Source of the DNA: NBML01 sp029939535
GTDB taxonomy: Bacteria > Desulfobacterota > Desulfobacteria > Desulfobacterales > Desulfobacteraceae
Length of the DNA: 11,540 nt
Direction: 5' to 3'
Assembly: GCA_029939535.1 (NCBI GenBank)
Contig: JAOZST010000116.1
Coordinates: forward strand, 1-11,540
Position 1 is the stretch's first letter, and every line of letters starts with the position of its first letter. The translations under genes were made by a program, and so were the position numbers. The notes beneath the pieces are model-generated. The model did not search any database and was not told the DNA's origin. It saw only the letters and a program-made list of their open reading frames with translations. This document shows, one piece after another, positions 1-8,155 of this stretch.

Positions 1-2
1 AA

Positions 3-71
3 TTCGATAAAACGGAATGGTCAGAGCCGATTTTAATTCATATTGAGAATTGCTGGGTGCTTTTCAATTAA
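3..71 (+). CDS. Possible C-terminal end of an upstream gene (partial, unidentified)
   Basis: The third forward frame is open from the left edge for 22 codons and ends at a TAA at 69-71. The tail reads FDKTEWSEPILIHIENCWVL plus two residues. The other two forward frames stop at bases 8-10 and 34-36, so this is the only frame that could be the end of a longer gene entering the window. I do not recognise the family, and 22 codons could be open by chance. The 84 bases between this stop and the next start contain no terminator-like hairpin. Confidence 0.3.
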   Translation, partial: FDKTEWSEPILIHIENCWVLFN

Positions 72-155
72 CTTGCGAAAAAAATTGTGGAATGCTAAAG
101 TTCTTGCTTTGCTGGAAGGGGTATTGGTAAACACAAACACAAGGATGAGGATAAA

Positions 156-881
156 ATGTCGGGTATGTATGGAATTCGTATATTTATTCTTTTTCTGACT
201 ATATTTTTTTTCTTTGGATTTGGGGGATGTGGCAGTAATCAGGAGCCAATTGTGCCTGATTATGTCATAAAAACGGATCAGAATATGATTTCCAAAGAGG
301 ATTTTATACTTGAACTGGATTTAAAACTGACTGCCTATCCCTATGATTTTAAGAAGGACGTACTGGAATATAATCAAATGGTTCTTGATCTTGTTTCAAT
401 TTTATCGGAAGAGATTGTATTGCTTTCAGCTGCCAGGGACAGGGAAATACTGGTTTCAGGAGTTGAATTGGATGAGGCTGAAGCCTTTTTCAGGGAAGAC
501 TATCCTGAGGACAGCTTTGAAAAAATGTTATTGGAAAATGCAATTTCCTATTTGTTCTGGAAGAAAAAGTTGGAAAAAAATTTGATTATTGATAAGTTTA
601 TCCAGCAGGAACTGAAGGACAAAATTGAAATAAAGCCAGAAGATATTGTTGCATTTTATAAAAGACATGTGGACCAGGGATCACATAAGAATTCCTCTGG
701 TACTGCCATGGATGAAAACAGGCTTGTATCACAGCTGCGATTGGAAAAAAGCCAGGAATCCTATGAACAATGGGTTATGGAATTTAAAAAACAATATCCC
801 GTGGATATTAATAAAAAAATAATTTCAGGTTTTTTAATTGATATGGAAAATAAAAAAGAACAAACTAAAAAGGAACAATAG
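156..881 (+). CDS. SurA-like lipoprotein without a parvulin domain
   Basis: A 241-residue putative periplasmic chaperone-like lipoprotein. The N-terminus has a hydrophobic, Phe-rich segment (about residues 7-22) ending in F-G-G-C, a usable lipobox with Cys25 as the lipidated residue. Residues ~35-155 look like the helical SurA/trigger-factor-type N-domain. An I-K-P-E-D-I-V-A-F-Y segment near 158-168 corresponds to the helix that precedes the PPIase domain in SurA proteins. A short polar linker (~175-188) follows, then a helix ending in ESYEQWVMEFKKQYPVDIN (to ~219), the usual SurA C-terminal element. The catalytic parvulin domain itself is absent, so any activity would be holding or folding, not prolyl isomerisation. 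The ATG at 156 follows AAGGATGAGG at 141-150; ATG 165 is an alternative. The TAG stop directly abuts the ATG of the next gene, a SurA foldase, suggesting paired function. The fold assignment rests on pattern similarity only. Confidence 0.75.
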   Translation: MSGMYGIRIFILFLTIFFFFGFGGCGSNQEPIVPDYVIKTDQNMISKEDFILELDLKLTAYPYDFKKDVLEYNQMVLDLVSILSEEIVLLSAARDREILVSGVELDEAEAFFREDYPEDSFEKMLLENAISYLFWKKKLEKNLIIDKFIQQELKDKIEIKPEDIVAFYKRHVDQGSHKNSSGTAMDENRLVSQLRLEKSQESYEQWVMEFKKQYPVDINKKIISGFLIDMENKKEQTKKEQ

Positions 882-1823
882 ATGATTAGAAAAACCAGGC
901 AGATTATTCTGCTTATGAGCTTTATTTTTTTCGGAGTCTATTCCAACGCGTCTGCTGAAATAGTTGACCGTATTGTGGCTGTTGTTAATAACGAAATTAT
1001 AACACTTATTCAGCTTAACAAAGCCACACAGCCCTATAAATCCAAGATAGAAGCTTCACAGATTTCAATTGAAAAACAAAAAACACAAATTGAAAATCTT
1101 GAAAAGAATGTGCTTACCCAGTTGATAGACCGTTCTTTGACCTCCCAGGAAGCTGAAAAATATAATATTGAAGTAACGGACAAAGAGATAGATCAGGCAA
1201 TTCATAATTTCATGAAAATGAACAGATTAACTCAAGATGAACTTGAAAAGGGTCTGGCAGCTGAAGGAATACTTTATACGGATTACCGGTTGAAGATGAA
1301 GGAGGAGATTCTTCAATCCATGCTTATTAACAGGGCAGTCCGGTCAAAGGTTATTATTACCGAGTCTGATATAAAAACATACTATGATGCACACAAAGAA
1401 GAGTTCTATGGAATAAAAAAATACCATTTGAAAAATATACTCCTGGACAATGAAGCTGATATAAAAATAATTGAAAAAAAACTTGAGGAAAATATTTCTT
1501 TCAGCCAGCTGGCAAAAGAGTATTCCGTTGGAACCAATGCAGAAGAAGGCGGCGACCTGGGTGTTTTTGATATTAACAGTTTTAGTGAAAATATTAAAAA
1601 CGGGTTGATGCCCCTTGGAAAAGGGGATCATTCCTCTGCCCTTGAAACAGGGCAGGGATATCAGATTCTCTATGTTGAAGATATTCTTATGGAAGGGAAT
1701 AAAACCCTGGACCAGGCCCGGGAGCAAATACAGAATATTTTATACAAGGAACAGGCTCAAAAAAGGTTTAAAGACTGGATTGAATCTCTTAAGAAAAATG
1801 CCTTTATCAAAATCATGCTCTGA
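882..1823 (+). CDS. surA: SurA-type periplasmic chaperone / peptidyl-prolyl isomerase
   Basis: A 313-residue SurA-family foldase expected to escort outer-membrane proteins through the periplasm. Residues 1-25 form a Sec signal peptide ending A-S-A, with cleavage before Glu26. The mature protein opens with IVDRIVAVVNNEIIT, the hallmark start of SurA chaperone domains. A helical N-domain runs to ~175. One parvulin-type PPIase domain covers ~178-270, with FSQLAKEYSVG and the EEGGDLGVF motif, and ends in GYQILYVEDI. The C-terminal helix finishes with RFKDWIESLKKNAFIKI, the strand that packs back onto the N-domain. E. coli SurA has ~428 residues and two parvulin domains; this one is shorter with a single domain, common outside the gammaproteobacteria. 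The gene starts immediately after the stop of the lipoprotein paralogue, which favours translational coupling. The family is clear; the exact orthologue name is less certain. Confidence 0.88.
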   Translation: MIRKTRQIILLMSFIFFGVYSNASAEIVDRIVAVVNNEIITLIQLNKATQPYKSKIEASQISIEKQKTQIENLEKNVLTQLIDRSLTSQEAEKYNIEVTDKEIDQAIHNFMKMNRLTQDELEKGLAAEGILYTDYRLKMKEEILQSMLINRAVRSKVIITESDIKTYYDAHKEEFYGIKKYHLKNILLDNEADIKIIEKKLEENISFSQLAKEYSVGTNAEEGGDLGVFDINSFSENIKNGLMPLGKGDHSSALETGQGYQILYVEDILMEGNKTLDQAREQIQNILYKEQAQKRFKDWIESLKKNAFIKIML

Positions 1824-1859
1824 TGGATGATATTCAATCTGAGCCAGTAGGGAAAAACA

Positions 1860-3224
1860 ATGCAGAATGAACAGATAAAAATTTTGAGTGTAAGCCTGAA
1901 AAGACTTCTGCGCCGTGGTGCTACCAAACAATTGATAAATATTATCAATAAAACCCACATGGCGGATTTATCCATTGTTTTTGAAGAACTTTCAAGTCTT
2001 AACCGGGAAAAATTATTCCAGCTCATCAAAGATCCGGAGCAGATCGGCATGCTTTTTTCCAAACTGGATGAGTCCATTTTCCTTGAGTTTGTTAAAAATG
2101 TCGAGTTTGAGAAACTGGTTGTGATCTTTGATAACATGCCTTCTGATGACGCAGCAGAACTCCTGGGTCTTCTGGATGAAGAACTTTCTGATAAGATTCT
2201 TGCCAAGATGCAGAAGGAGGAGTCAGACAATGTAGAGCAGTTGATGAGTTATGGGGAGGATACTGCCGGAAGCATTATGGTTACGGATTTCATTGCCCTG
2301 GAAGAAGATGTCACTGCAAAACAGGTAATTGAATCCCTTCAGAACAAATATCTGGATGTTGAAATGCCATTTTATATTTATGTTATTGATGCCTACGGCA
2401 ATCTGGTAGGGGTCAGTTCCCTGCGGCAGCTGGTGGTGGTTCATCCGGACAAACCCTTAAAAGAGTTCATGGCCACGGACATTGTTTCTGTAAAAACCTA
2501 TACAGACCGGGAAGAAGTGGCAAGGCTTGTGTCCCGCTACGATTATCTTGCTGTTCCCGTGGTGGATGATGACAATAGAATCCTGGGCATCGTGACTGTG
2601 GATGATGTAATTGATATTCTCCACGAGGCTGCCACAGAAGATATGTTGAAAATGGCAGGAGTCGGGGATGAATACGTGGAAACCCAGACAATTATAAAAG
2701 GAACAAAAATCCGGCTTCCCTGGCTGCTTGCAAGCTGTCTGGGCGGGGTTGCTGCCTTTTTCATAATTGGCGGATTTGAAGATGCCCTGGTGAAATTTGC
2801 CAGCCTGGCCGCATTTATCCCTGTAATCATGGGAATGGGTGGCAATATCGGAACCCAGAGTTCCACCATTGTGGTCCGGGGTATTGCCATGGGCAGGATC
2901 AATATCCAGGATTTTTCCCAGGTTGTATCAAAGGAACTTGCCATTGGATTGATTCTCGGGGTGACCTATGGCTCCCTGATAGGACTGGTGGCAAAATTTT
3001 CCTTTGCTGCTGAATCTTTTTCATGGTCCCTGGCAATGGCCGTGGGTCTTGCCATTGTTTCCTCCATGTCCGTTGCCGCCCTGGTGGGATCAACGGTTCC
3101 TTTGATTTTTGAACGGCTCCACATCGATCCGGCAGTGGCAACAGGTCCCATTGTCACCACATCCATTGATATTGTTTCTGTGTACTGCTATTTTATGATC
3201 GCAAAAATTCTTCTTGGTATCTAG
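1860..3224 (+). CDS. mgtE: Magnesium transporter MgtE
   Basis: A 454-residue inner-membrane Mg2+-selective channel of the MgtE family. Residues ~10-135 form the cytosolic helical superhelix N-domain, including DNMPSDDAAELLGLL and the YGEDTAGSIM segment that leads into the CBS pair. Two CBS domains follow (~140-200 and ~203-262; the second contains AVPVVDDDNRILGIVTVDDV). In the family these sense Mg2+ and gate the pore. The transmembrane domain starts near 285 and holds about five helices, including GMGGNIGTQSSTIVVRG. The last helix carries PIVTTSIDIVSVYCYF, whose Asp437 corresponds to the pore aspartate of Thermus MgtE. Length is typical. The ATG is preceded by AGGGA at 1849-1853, 36 bases after surA. 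No Mg2+-responsive leader RNA could fit in that gap, so control would be by channel gating or by an upstream promoter. Confidence 0.96.
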   Translation: MQNEQIKILSVSLKRLLRRGATKQLINIINKTHMADLSIVFEELSSLNREKLFQLIKDPEQIGMLFSKLDESIFLEFVKNVEFEKLVVIFDNMPSDDAAELLGLLDEELSDKILAKMQKEESDNVEQLMSYGEDTAGSIMVTDFIALEEDVTAKQVIESLQNKYLDVEMPFYIYVIDAYGNLVGVSSLRQLVVVHPDKPLKEFMATDIVSVKTYTDREEVARLVSRYDYLAVPVVDDDNRILGIVTVDDVIDILHEAATEDMLKMAGVGDEYVETQTIIKGTKIRLPWLLASCLGGVAAFFIIGGFEDALVKFASLAAFIPVIMGMGGNIGTQSSTIVVRGIAMGRINIQDFSQVVSKELAIGLILGVTYGSLIGLVAKFSFAAESFSWSLAMAVGLAIVSSMSVAALVGSTVPLIFERLHIDPAVATGPIVTTSIDIVSVYCYFMIAKILLGI

Positions 3225-3231
3225 GTTTTTT

Positions 3232-4011
3232 ATGCCGGATTTTTGTACCAATGCCATTTTATTGCGTAAAATTGAATATGGGGATCATGATTTTATTATC
3301 ACTTTCATGACCCAGTCCAGGGGTAAAATTTCAGTTATTGCAAAAAATGCCAAAAAAAGTGTGAAACGATTTACCGGGGCTCTGGATCTGTTTACAGTTA
3401 ATCATATCCAATGCACCTTTCCCAAAAAGAAAAAGGATTCTTTAACCATCCTGTCCCAGTCTGACCTTGAAAACGGATTTATCAATATCCGCTATGATAT
3501 ACATAAAACCGCCTATGCAAGTTATTGGGTTGAACTTGTTTATTTTTGGCTGGAAGAGGGGAAAAAACAGATCCAGCTTTATGAACTTCTTTTTTTTGTT
3601 CTTGATATGCTTAACAGGTCTGATATCAAAATGGAGGTTTTAAGCCTTTTATTCCAGATTCGATTTATGAGTATTTCCGGATTTACTCCAAACATGGAAT
3701 ATTGTGATAATTGCAAAACTCCTTTGGATAATATTCAACAAAATTATATCCGGTTTGATTTCAAGGAAGGCAAAATTATCTGTGCAAATTGTCTGAAAAA
3801 ATATTCTGGATATGGCATGAGCGTGTCAAAGGGCACTTTGAAACAACTTGTTTGGATAAATACCGTTGATATTGCCAGAACAATCAGGATAAAATTTCCC
3901 TATTTTGCCCTGAAGGAAGGTGAAACTCTATTGGAATCCTTTATACCTTTCCATCTGGGAAGGGAATTTAAGACATTGAAATTTTTAAGACAAATAAGAC
4001 AAGACAGATGA
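3232..4011 (+). CDS. recO: DNA repair protein RecO
   Basis: A 259-residue RecO, the recombination mediator that works with RecR to load RecA onto SSB-coated single-stranded DNA and anneals complementary strands. The N-terminal OB fold is seen in AILLRKIEYGDHDFIITFMT followed by a GKISVIAKNAKKS stretch (~residues 8-45), which matches the family pattern. A helical middle is followed by a four-cysteine zinc site: Cys158 and Cys161 (CDNC), then Cys184 and Cys187 (CANC). The E. coli protein lacks this site but many RecO proteins have it. I place the start at ATG 3232, eight bases after the mgtE stop, with a weak AGG at 3223-3225. An in-frame TTG at 3214 would add six residues and overlap mgtE; the extra residues look unlike RecO, whose conserved AI-L motif normally lies a few residues from the start. 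Confidence 0.93.
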   Translation: MPDFCTNAILLRKIEYGDHDFIITFMTQSRGKISVIAKNAKKSVKRFTGALDLFTVNHIQCTFPKKKKDSLTILSQSDLENGFINIRYDIHKTAYASYWVELVYFWLEEGKKQIQLYELLFFVLDMLNRSDIKMEVLSLLFQIRFMSISGFTPNMEYCDNCKTPLDNIQQNYIRFDFKEGKIICANCLKKYSGYGMSVSKGTLKQLVWINTVDIARTIRIKFPYFALKEGETLLESFIPFHLGREFKTLKFLRQIRQDR

Positions 4012-4049
4012 GACCTAAAAAATGAGACCAGATAAACGGAACCAGCCAA

Positions 4050-5102
4050 ATGAATTTTAAGCATCTACTGGAAACAAAACAGGCAACAGCCTCTGTGCCC
4101 TGCAGAGTGGATTTTGGCGGTACCCTGGATATTTCAACCTTTTATCTGCCCCTGGCACATCTTTGCCCTGCAAGTTTTAATATTTCCCTTGATATGCGAA
4201 CCCATGTCACCTTGTCTCCCTGGACTGAAGGAAGGATCAAAGTGTCCTCCAGTGGTTTTGACTCTGCTGAATTTGACAGGAAAAATTTGCGATTTGATCA
4301 CCCCATGGGGCTGATGTTTGCCATTGCCCAGTATTTTAATGCCCATGGAGTCCATATCCAGATTAACTCAACCTCTCCCCCCAGGAGCGCTTTGGGAGGA
4401 TCTTCATCAGCTGCTGTTGCTATTATTGCTGCATTTTATGCTGCCCTGGGTCAAAAAATGGATCCTGTAAAAATTGCATGGCTGGCCCATTATATTGAAT
4501 CCTCTGTGGCTGGAGTGCCCTGCGGGGTTCAGGACCAAGCCGCAGCTGCCTTTGGTGGTGTGAACCTCTGGGAATGGAAAATGGGGGAAACCGGACCCAT
4601 GTTTAAAAAACATCCTGTTTTTACTCATAAGAAGGATGTGGATGCTTTGAATGACCATATGCTGGTTGCATATTGCGGAATTCCCCATGTGTCAAAAGAC
4701 ATAAATAAACAATGGGTTGACCTCTTTATCCGGGGTAAAAACACAGAGATTTTTAAAAAAATTGTGGAAATCACAAAAGAATTTTCAAGGGCCCTGAAAA
4801 GAAAAAACTTCGGACTGGCCGGGGAATTGATGATAAAAGAGACAGAACTGAGACTTGAAATGACACCGGAGGTCCTTGACAAGACAGGCAAAAAGTTGTT
4901 TGAAAGAGCAGGGGATGAAAATTGCGGTGCCAGGTTTACCGGAGCAGGCGGGGGAGGATGTCTCTGGGCTGTTGGAGAAAAAGAAAATATTTCAATATTG
5001 AAAATGGGCTGGCAGGAATTACTTGAACCCATAAAAGACGGAAAAATTCTGGATACCAAAATAGATACAAAGGGTATAGATACAAACAATATTTTGGTTT
5101 GA
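4050..5102 (+). CDS. GHMP-family small-molecule kinase, substrate unknown
   Basis: A 350-residue cytoplasmic kinase of the galactokinase/homoserine/mevalonate/phosphomevalonate kinase superfamily, which transfers the ATP gamma-phosphate to a hydroxyl or phosphate of a small metabolite. All family motifs are visible: motif 1 near 16-28 (VPCRVDFGGTLDI), the ATP-binding glycine/serine loop PPRSALGGSSSAA at 110-122, the catalytic-aspartate region GVQDQAAAAFGG (Asp162), and the C-terminal glycine-rich motif GARFTGAGGGGCLW at 293-306. The GVQDQ...FGG signature resembles sugar kinases (galactokinase, heptose-7-phosphate kinase, fucokinase) more than mevalonate or homoserine kinases, so a sugar or sugar-phosphate substrate is the best guess. 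It sits alone between recO and glyQ with no sugar-metabolism neighbour to identify the substrate. The start at ATG 4050 has a weak GGA at 4038-4040. Family confidence is high and substrate confidence low. Confidence 0.88.
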   Translation: MNFKHLLETKQATASVPCRVDFGGTLDISTFYLPLAHLCPASFNISLDMRTHVTLSPWTEGRIKVSSSGFDSAEFDRKNLRFDHPMGLMFAIAQYFNAHGVHIQINSTSPPRSALGGSSSAAVAIIAAFYAALGQKMDPVKIAWLAHYIESSVAGVPCGVQDQAAAAFGGVNLWEWKMGETGPMFKKHPVFTHKKDVDALNDHMLVAYCGIPHVSKDINKQWVDLFIRGKNTEIFKKIVEITKEFSRALKRKNFGLAGELMIKETELRLEMTPEVLDKTGKKLFERAGDENCGARFTGAGGGGCLWAVGEKENISILKMGWQELLEPIKDGKILDTKIDTKGIDTNNILV

Positions 5103-5139
5103 GAATTATAATTTATAAACGGATAACGACTGGAGTAAT

Positions 5140-6018
5140 ATGAATTTTCAAGATGTTATTTTAAATTTAAACAAATTTTGGGCAGAAAAGGGTTGTGTCC
5201 TGATACAATCCTATGACATGGAAGTGGGTGCCGGAACATTTCATCCTGCAACTCTCTTAAAAGCCCTGGGTCCGGAACCCTGGAAAGTGGCCTATGTGCA
5301 GCCGTCAAGAAGACCGACTGACGGACGGTATGGAGAGAATCCCAACAGGCTCCAGCATTATTATCAATATCAGGTGATCTTAAAACCCTCACCCCCTGAT
5401 ATTCAGCAATTATATCTGGATTCCATAAAAGTTCTTGGGGTTGATCCTCTGGAGCACGATATTCGTTTTGTGGAGGATGACTGGGAATCACCGACCTTAG
5501 GCGCTTCAGGTCTTGGCTGGGAAGTGTGGCTGGATGGAATGGAAGTTACCCAGTTTACCTATTTCCAGATGACCGGCAGTGTGGAAGTCAACCCCATTCC
5601 CGTGGAGCTGACTTACGGGCTGGAGCGGATCTGCATGTATCTCCAGGGGGTGGACAATGTATTTGATCTTAAATGGAATGATGAAATCACATACAGGGAT
5701 GTCTATCACCAGCAGGAGGTGGAGCAGTCCACTTATAACTTTGAAATAGCAGATGTGGATTTTCTTTTTGATCTCTTTGCAAAATATGAGACAGAGGCTC
5801 ACAGAATCGTAAAACAGGGCCTTGTGATCCCCACCTATGAGTACTGTCTTAAGTGTTCCCATACCTTTAACCTGCTGGATGCCAGGGGTGCCATTTCCGT
5901 TACCGAACGAACCGGATATATCAAACGGATAAGGGATATTGCCCGGGTGGCCTCCCAGGCCTATCTTACCCAGAGGGAAGAAATGGGACATCCATTATTA
6001 AAGGGAGGGGACAAATAA
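5140..6018 (+). CDS. glyQ: Glycyl-tRNA synthetase alpha subunit
   Basis: A 292-residue catalytic alpha subunit of the bacterial alpha2-beta2 glycyl-tRNA synthetase. It activates glycine with ATP and holds the class II aminoacylation site. The opening FQDVILNLNKFWAEKGC and DMEVGAGTFHPATLLKALGP are near-invariant in GlyQ. Motif 2 lies in YVQPSRRPTDGRYGENPNRL (52-71), followed by QHYYQYQVILKPSP. Motif 3 with its ATP-binding arginine is ELTYGLERICMYLQG (156-170). The length matches the family (~300). The start has a good GGAG at 5132-5135, 38 bases after the kinase gene. The stop is one base before the glyS start, as expected for subunits made in equal amounts. No T-box-like leader is present, consistent with a Gram-negative host. 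Confidence 0.98.
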   Translation: MNFQDVILNLNKFWAEKGCVLIQSYDMEVGAGTFHPATLLKALGPEPWKVAYVQPSRRPTDGRYGENPNRLQHYYQYQVILKPSPPDIQQLYLDSIKVLGVDPLEHDIRFVEDDWESPTLGASGLGWEVWLDGMEVTQFTYFQMTGSVEVNPIPVELTYGLERICMYLQGVDNVFDLKWNDEITYRDVYHQQEVEQSTYNFEIADVDFLFDLFAKYETEAHRIVKQGLVIPTYEYCLKCSHTFNLLDARGAISVTERTGYIKRIRDIARVASQAYLTQREEMGHPLLKGGDK

Positions 6019-6019
6019 G

Positions 6020-8095
6020 ATGAATACACTTTTAATTGAAATAGGCTGTGAAGAGATTCCAGCAGGATATATCACTCCGTCTCTTAGGGCATTTAAAAAC
6101 AATATTTGTACTGCTCTTGCCAAATCCAGGATTGACCATGGAGAGGCAAAAATTCTTGGGACCCCCAGAAGACTGACTCTCATGGTTGCCAATGTCGCAG
6201 AAACCCAGAATCCCCTGACGTCCACTTTAACCGGCCCTCCTGAAAGAATAGGGTTTGATGAAAACCATAAACCAACCATTGCGGCCCAGAAATTTGCAGC
6301 AAAGGCAGGGGTTGGAATTGATGATATCAAAATAGCAGATACGGACAAAGGCAGATATCTTACTGCAGTGGTGGAAGAGGTTTGTGAGTCCTCTGCTGTG
6401 ATCCTTGAAAAAATTATGGAAAAGCAGATTCTCAACATCCCCTTTCCCAAAAGTATGCGCTGGGGAAGTCAGACCATAAGTTTTGCCAGACCCATTATTT
6501 CCCTTACCGGGCTCCTGGGAGATCAGGTTCTTGAATTTTCTGTGGGCAATGTTTCATCCTCCAACCAGATTTTTGGTCACAGGTTCATGCACTCCAAATC
6601 CAAGGTTCTTCAAACAGCGGATAATTATGAACAATTGCTGGAATCCATGGGAGTGATAGTAGATATTGAAAAAAGAAAACAATTGCTTGTGGACGAAATC
6701 CAGAATCTTTCCAGGGAAAATGATTGCCATATTCTTGATGATCCGGCCCTGGTGGATATTGTAGCCAATCTGGTGGAATACCCCTATCCTGTTCTGGGAG
6801 GTTTTGATGAAGAGTTCCTGGAAGTGCCCGATGAAGTTTTGATCACTGCCATGCGGGAGCACCAGAAGTATTTTGCCCTGGTGGATGAAAAAAACAATCT
6901 GAAACCTTTGTTTATTGCCGTAAACAATACCCTGGCAAAGGATATGAACCTGGTTGCCCGGGGCCATGAAAAGGTATTGAGGGCAAGACTTTCCGATGCC
7001 AAATTCTTTTACGAACAGGATTGTGAATCCAGCCTGGATGCCTTTACTGAAAAATTAAAAAATGTGACCTTTCAGGCAAAACTGGGATCTGTATATGAAA
7101 AGACCCGGCGTATAGAGGTTTTGGTGGATTATCTGGCTGATATCTCAGTCTATGCAGACAAAGAAACCCTGAAAACCAATGTGATCAGGGCAGCCCAAAT
7201 CTGCAAGTCAGACCTTGTAAGTCAGGTGGTGATTGAGTTTACCAAACTCCAGGGAATTATCGGCCGTGCCTACGCCATGAATGCCGGAGAAACCCCTGAT
7301 GTGGCCGATGCCATTGAGCAGCACTACAGGCCGGTACATTCAGGTGGCAATCTGCCGGAAAATCCCACGGCCTCAATTCTGGCTATTGCTGATAAAATGG
7401 ATACCATCTGCGGTTGTTTTTCCGTTGATCTTATACCCACTGGGGGTGCAGATCCCTATGCCCTTCGTCGTCAGGGCATTGGTATTATACAGATTATGCA
7501 GGCTGAAAATCTTGTCTTTTCCATGACATCTCTCATTGAAAAGGGCCTGGATGGTTTTATTCAAGACAAAACTGAAAAACTTGAAATAACAGCAAAGGTA
7601 AAAAAATTCCTTAAAAACAGAATGGTCAATATCATGACAGATCAGGGATTTTCCAGGGAAGCTGTAAATTCAGCCCTGGCAGCATCCTTTGACAATGTTC
7701 CCGATGTGCATCTGCGGATAAAGGCATTGGATAACCTGCGAAAAGATGTGGATTTTGAGCCCCTTGCCATCACATTTAAACGAGTGGAAAATATTCTGAA
7801 AAAAGCCGGGGATACCCTTGGGAATAAGGTTAATATTGTTCTGTTTGAACATGGGTCGGAAACCAATTTGTTTGAGGCATGTACGGCCGTGTCATCAAAG
7901 GTTGAATCACTCATAGAAAAAGGGGAATATGATGGAGCTCTTAAAGAGATTGCAACCTTGAGACCCTGGGTTGACAGCCTGTTTGATGATGTCATGGTCT
8001 TTGCCGATGATGAGGCAGTCAAGAATAACAGGATAGCACTTCTGGCAATGGTATCTGGTCTGTTTAAGAATATTGCTGATTTTTCAATGATATAG
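6020..8095 (+). CDS. glyS: Glycyl-tRNA synthetase beta subunit
   Basis: A 691-residue beta subunit that recognises tRNA-Gly and completes the heterotetramer with GlyQ. The N-terminus LLIEIGCEEIPAGYI followed by GTPRRLTL (~46-53) is the standard GlyS opening. Further landmarks are MRWGSQTISFARPI (~147-160), the DEVLITAMREHQKYF segment (~270-284), and the HD-like region with ELVK-type FTKLQGIIGRAYA and EQHYRPVHSGGNLP (~432-445). The C-terminus (~580-691) is the DALR anticodon-binding domain, including FDDVMVFADDEAVKNNRIALL. Length is normal (E. coli 689). The purine-rich AGGGAGGGG just inside the end of glyQ (6002-6010) is a strong ribosome site nine bases from the ATG, supporting coupled translation. 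Confidence 0.98.
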   Translation: MNTLLIEIGCEEIPAGYITPSLRAFKNNICTALAKSRIDHGEAKILGTPRRLTLMVANVAETQNPLTSTLTGPPERIGFDENHKPTIAAQKFAAKAGVGIDDIKIADTDKGRYLTAVVEEVCESSAVILEKIMEKQILNIPFPKSMRWGSQTISFARPIISLTGLLGDQVLEFSVGNVSSSNQIFGHRFMHSKSKVLQTADNYEQLLESMGVIVDIEKRKQLLVDEIQNLSRENDCHILDDPALVDIVANLVEYPYPVLGGFDEEFLEVPDEVLITAMREHQKYFALVDEKNNLKPLFIAVNNTLAKDMNLVARGHEKVLRARLSDAKFFYEQDCESSLDAFTEKLKNVTFQAKLGSVYEKTRRIEVLVDYLADISVYADKETLKTNVIRAAQICKSDLVSQVVIEFTKLQGIIGRAYAMNAGETPDVADAIEQHYRPVHSGGNLPENPTASILAIADKMDTICGCFSVDLIPTGGADPYALRRQGIGIIQIMQAENLVFSMTSLIEKGLDGFIQDKTEKLEITAKVKKFLKNRMVNIMTDQGFSREAVNSALAASFDNVPDVHLRIKALDNLRKDVDFEPLAITFKRVENILKKAGDTLGNKVNIVLFEHGSETNLFEACTAVSSKVESLIEKGEYDGALKEIATLRPWVDSLFDDVMVFADDEAVKNNRIALLAMVSGLFKNIADFSMI

Positions 8096-8108
8096 TAAAT
8101 AATATAAA
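8081..8108 (+). promoter_or_regulatory. Weak candidate sigma70-type promoter at the end of glyS
   Basis: TTTTCA at 8081-8086 and TATAAA at 8103-8108 are separated by 16 bases, 4/6 and 5/6 matches to the consensus -35 and -10 boxes. They lie at the end of glyS and in the AT-rich 60-base gap (8096-8155), one of the widest gaps in the cluster. A separate transcript for the small gene, nucleoside phosphorylase and ligA would be sensible here. Such boxes arise easily in AT-rich DNA, so the support is thin. Confidence 0.2.
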
Positions 8109-8155
8109 CTCAATTATAAAAAAACAAAATAATAAATATATGAAAAGGAGCATTC

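Noticed and set aside
73..101. Possible promoter TTGCGA / TAAAGT with 17-base spacing upstream of the first lipoprotein gene
   Set aside because: Both boxes are only 4/6 matches and the region is AT-rich, so it is not distinguishable from chance.
1824..1859. Mg2+-sensing riboswitch in front of mgtE
   Set aside because: The gap is 36 bases, far too short for an M-box or similar leader RNA.
3214..3231. TTG start extending RecO by six residues into mgtE
   Set aside because: The added residues do not resemble RecO N-termini, and ATG 3232 gives the usual distance to the conserved OB-fold motif.
4625..5089. Long reverse-strand open frames such as this one opposite the GHMP kinase, and others opposite mgtE, glyQ, glyS and ligA
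   Set aside because: They lie opposite genes with clear family motifs, have low-complexity Ser/Phe/Pro-rich or His-rich translations and no ribosome sites; they are complements of real codons.
5103..5139. T-box or other glycine-responsive leader upstream of glyQ
   Set aside because: The gap is only 37 bases with no specifier stem, antiterminator or terminator hairpin.
8096..8155. Intrinsic terminator after glyS
   Set aside because: The gap is rich in A and T but has no GC-containing hairpin followed by a T-run on the + strand.
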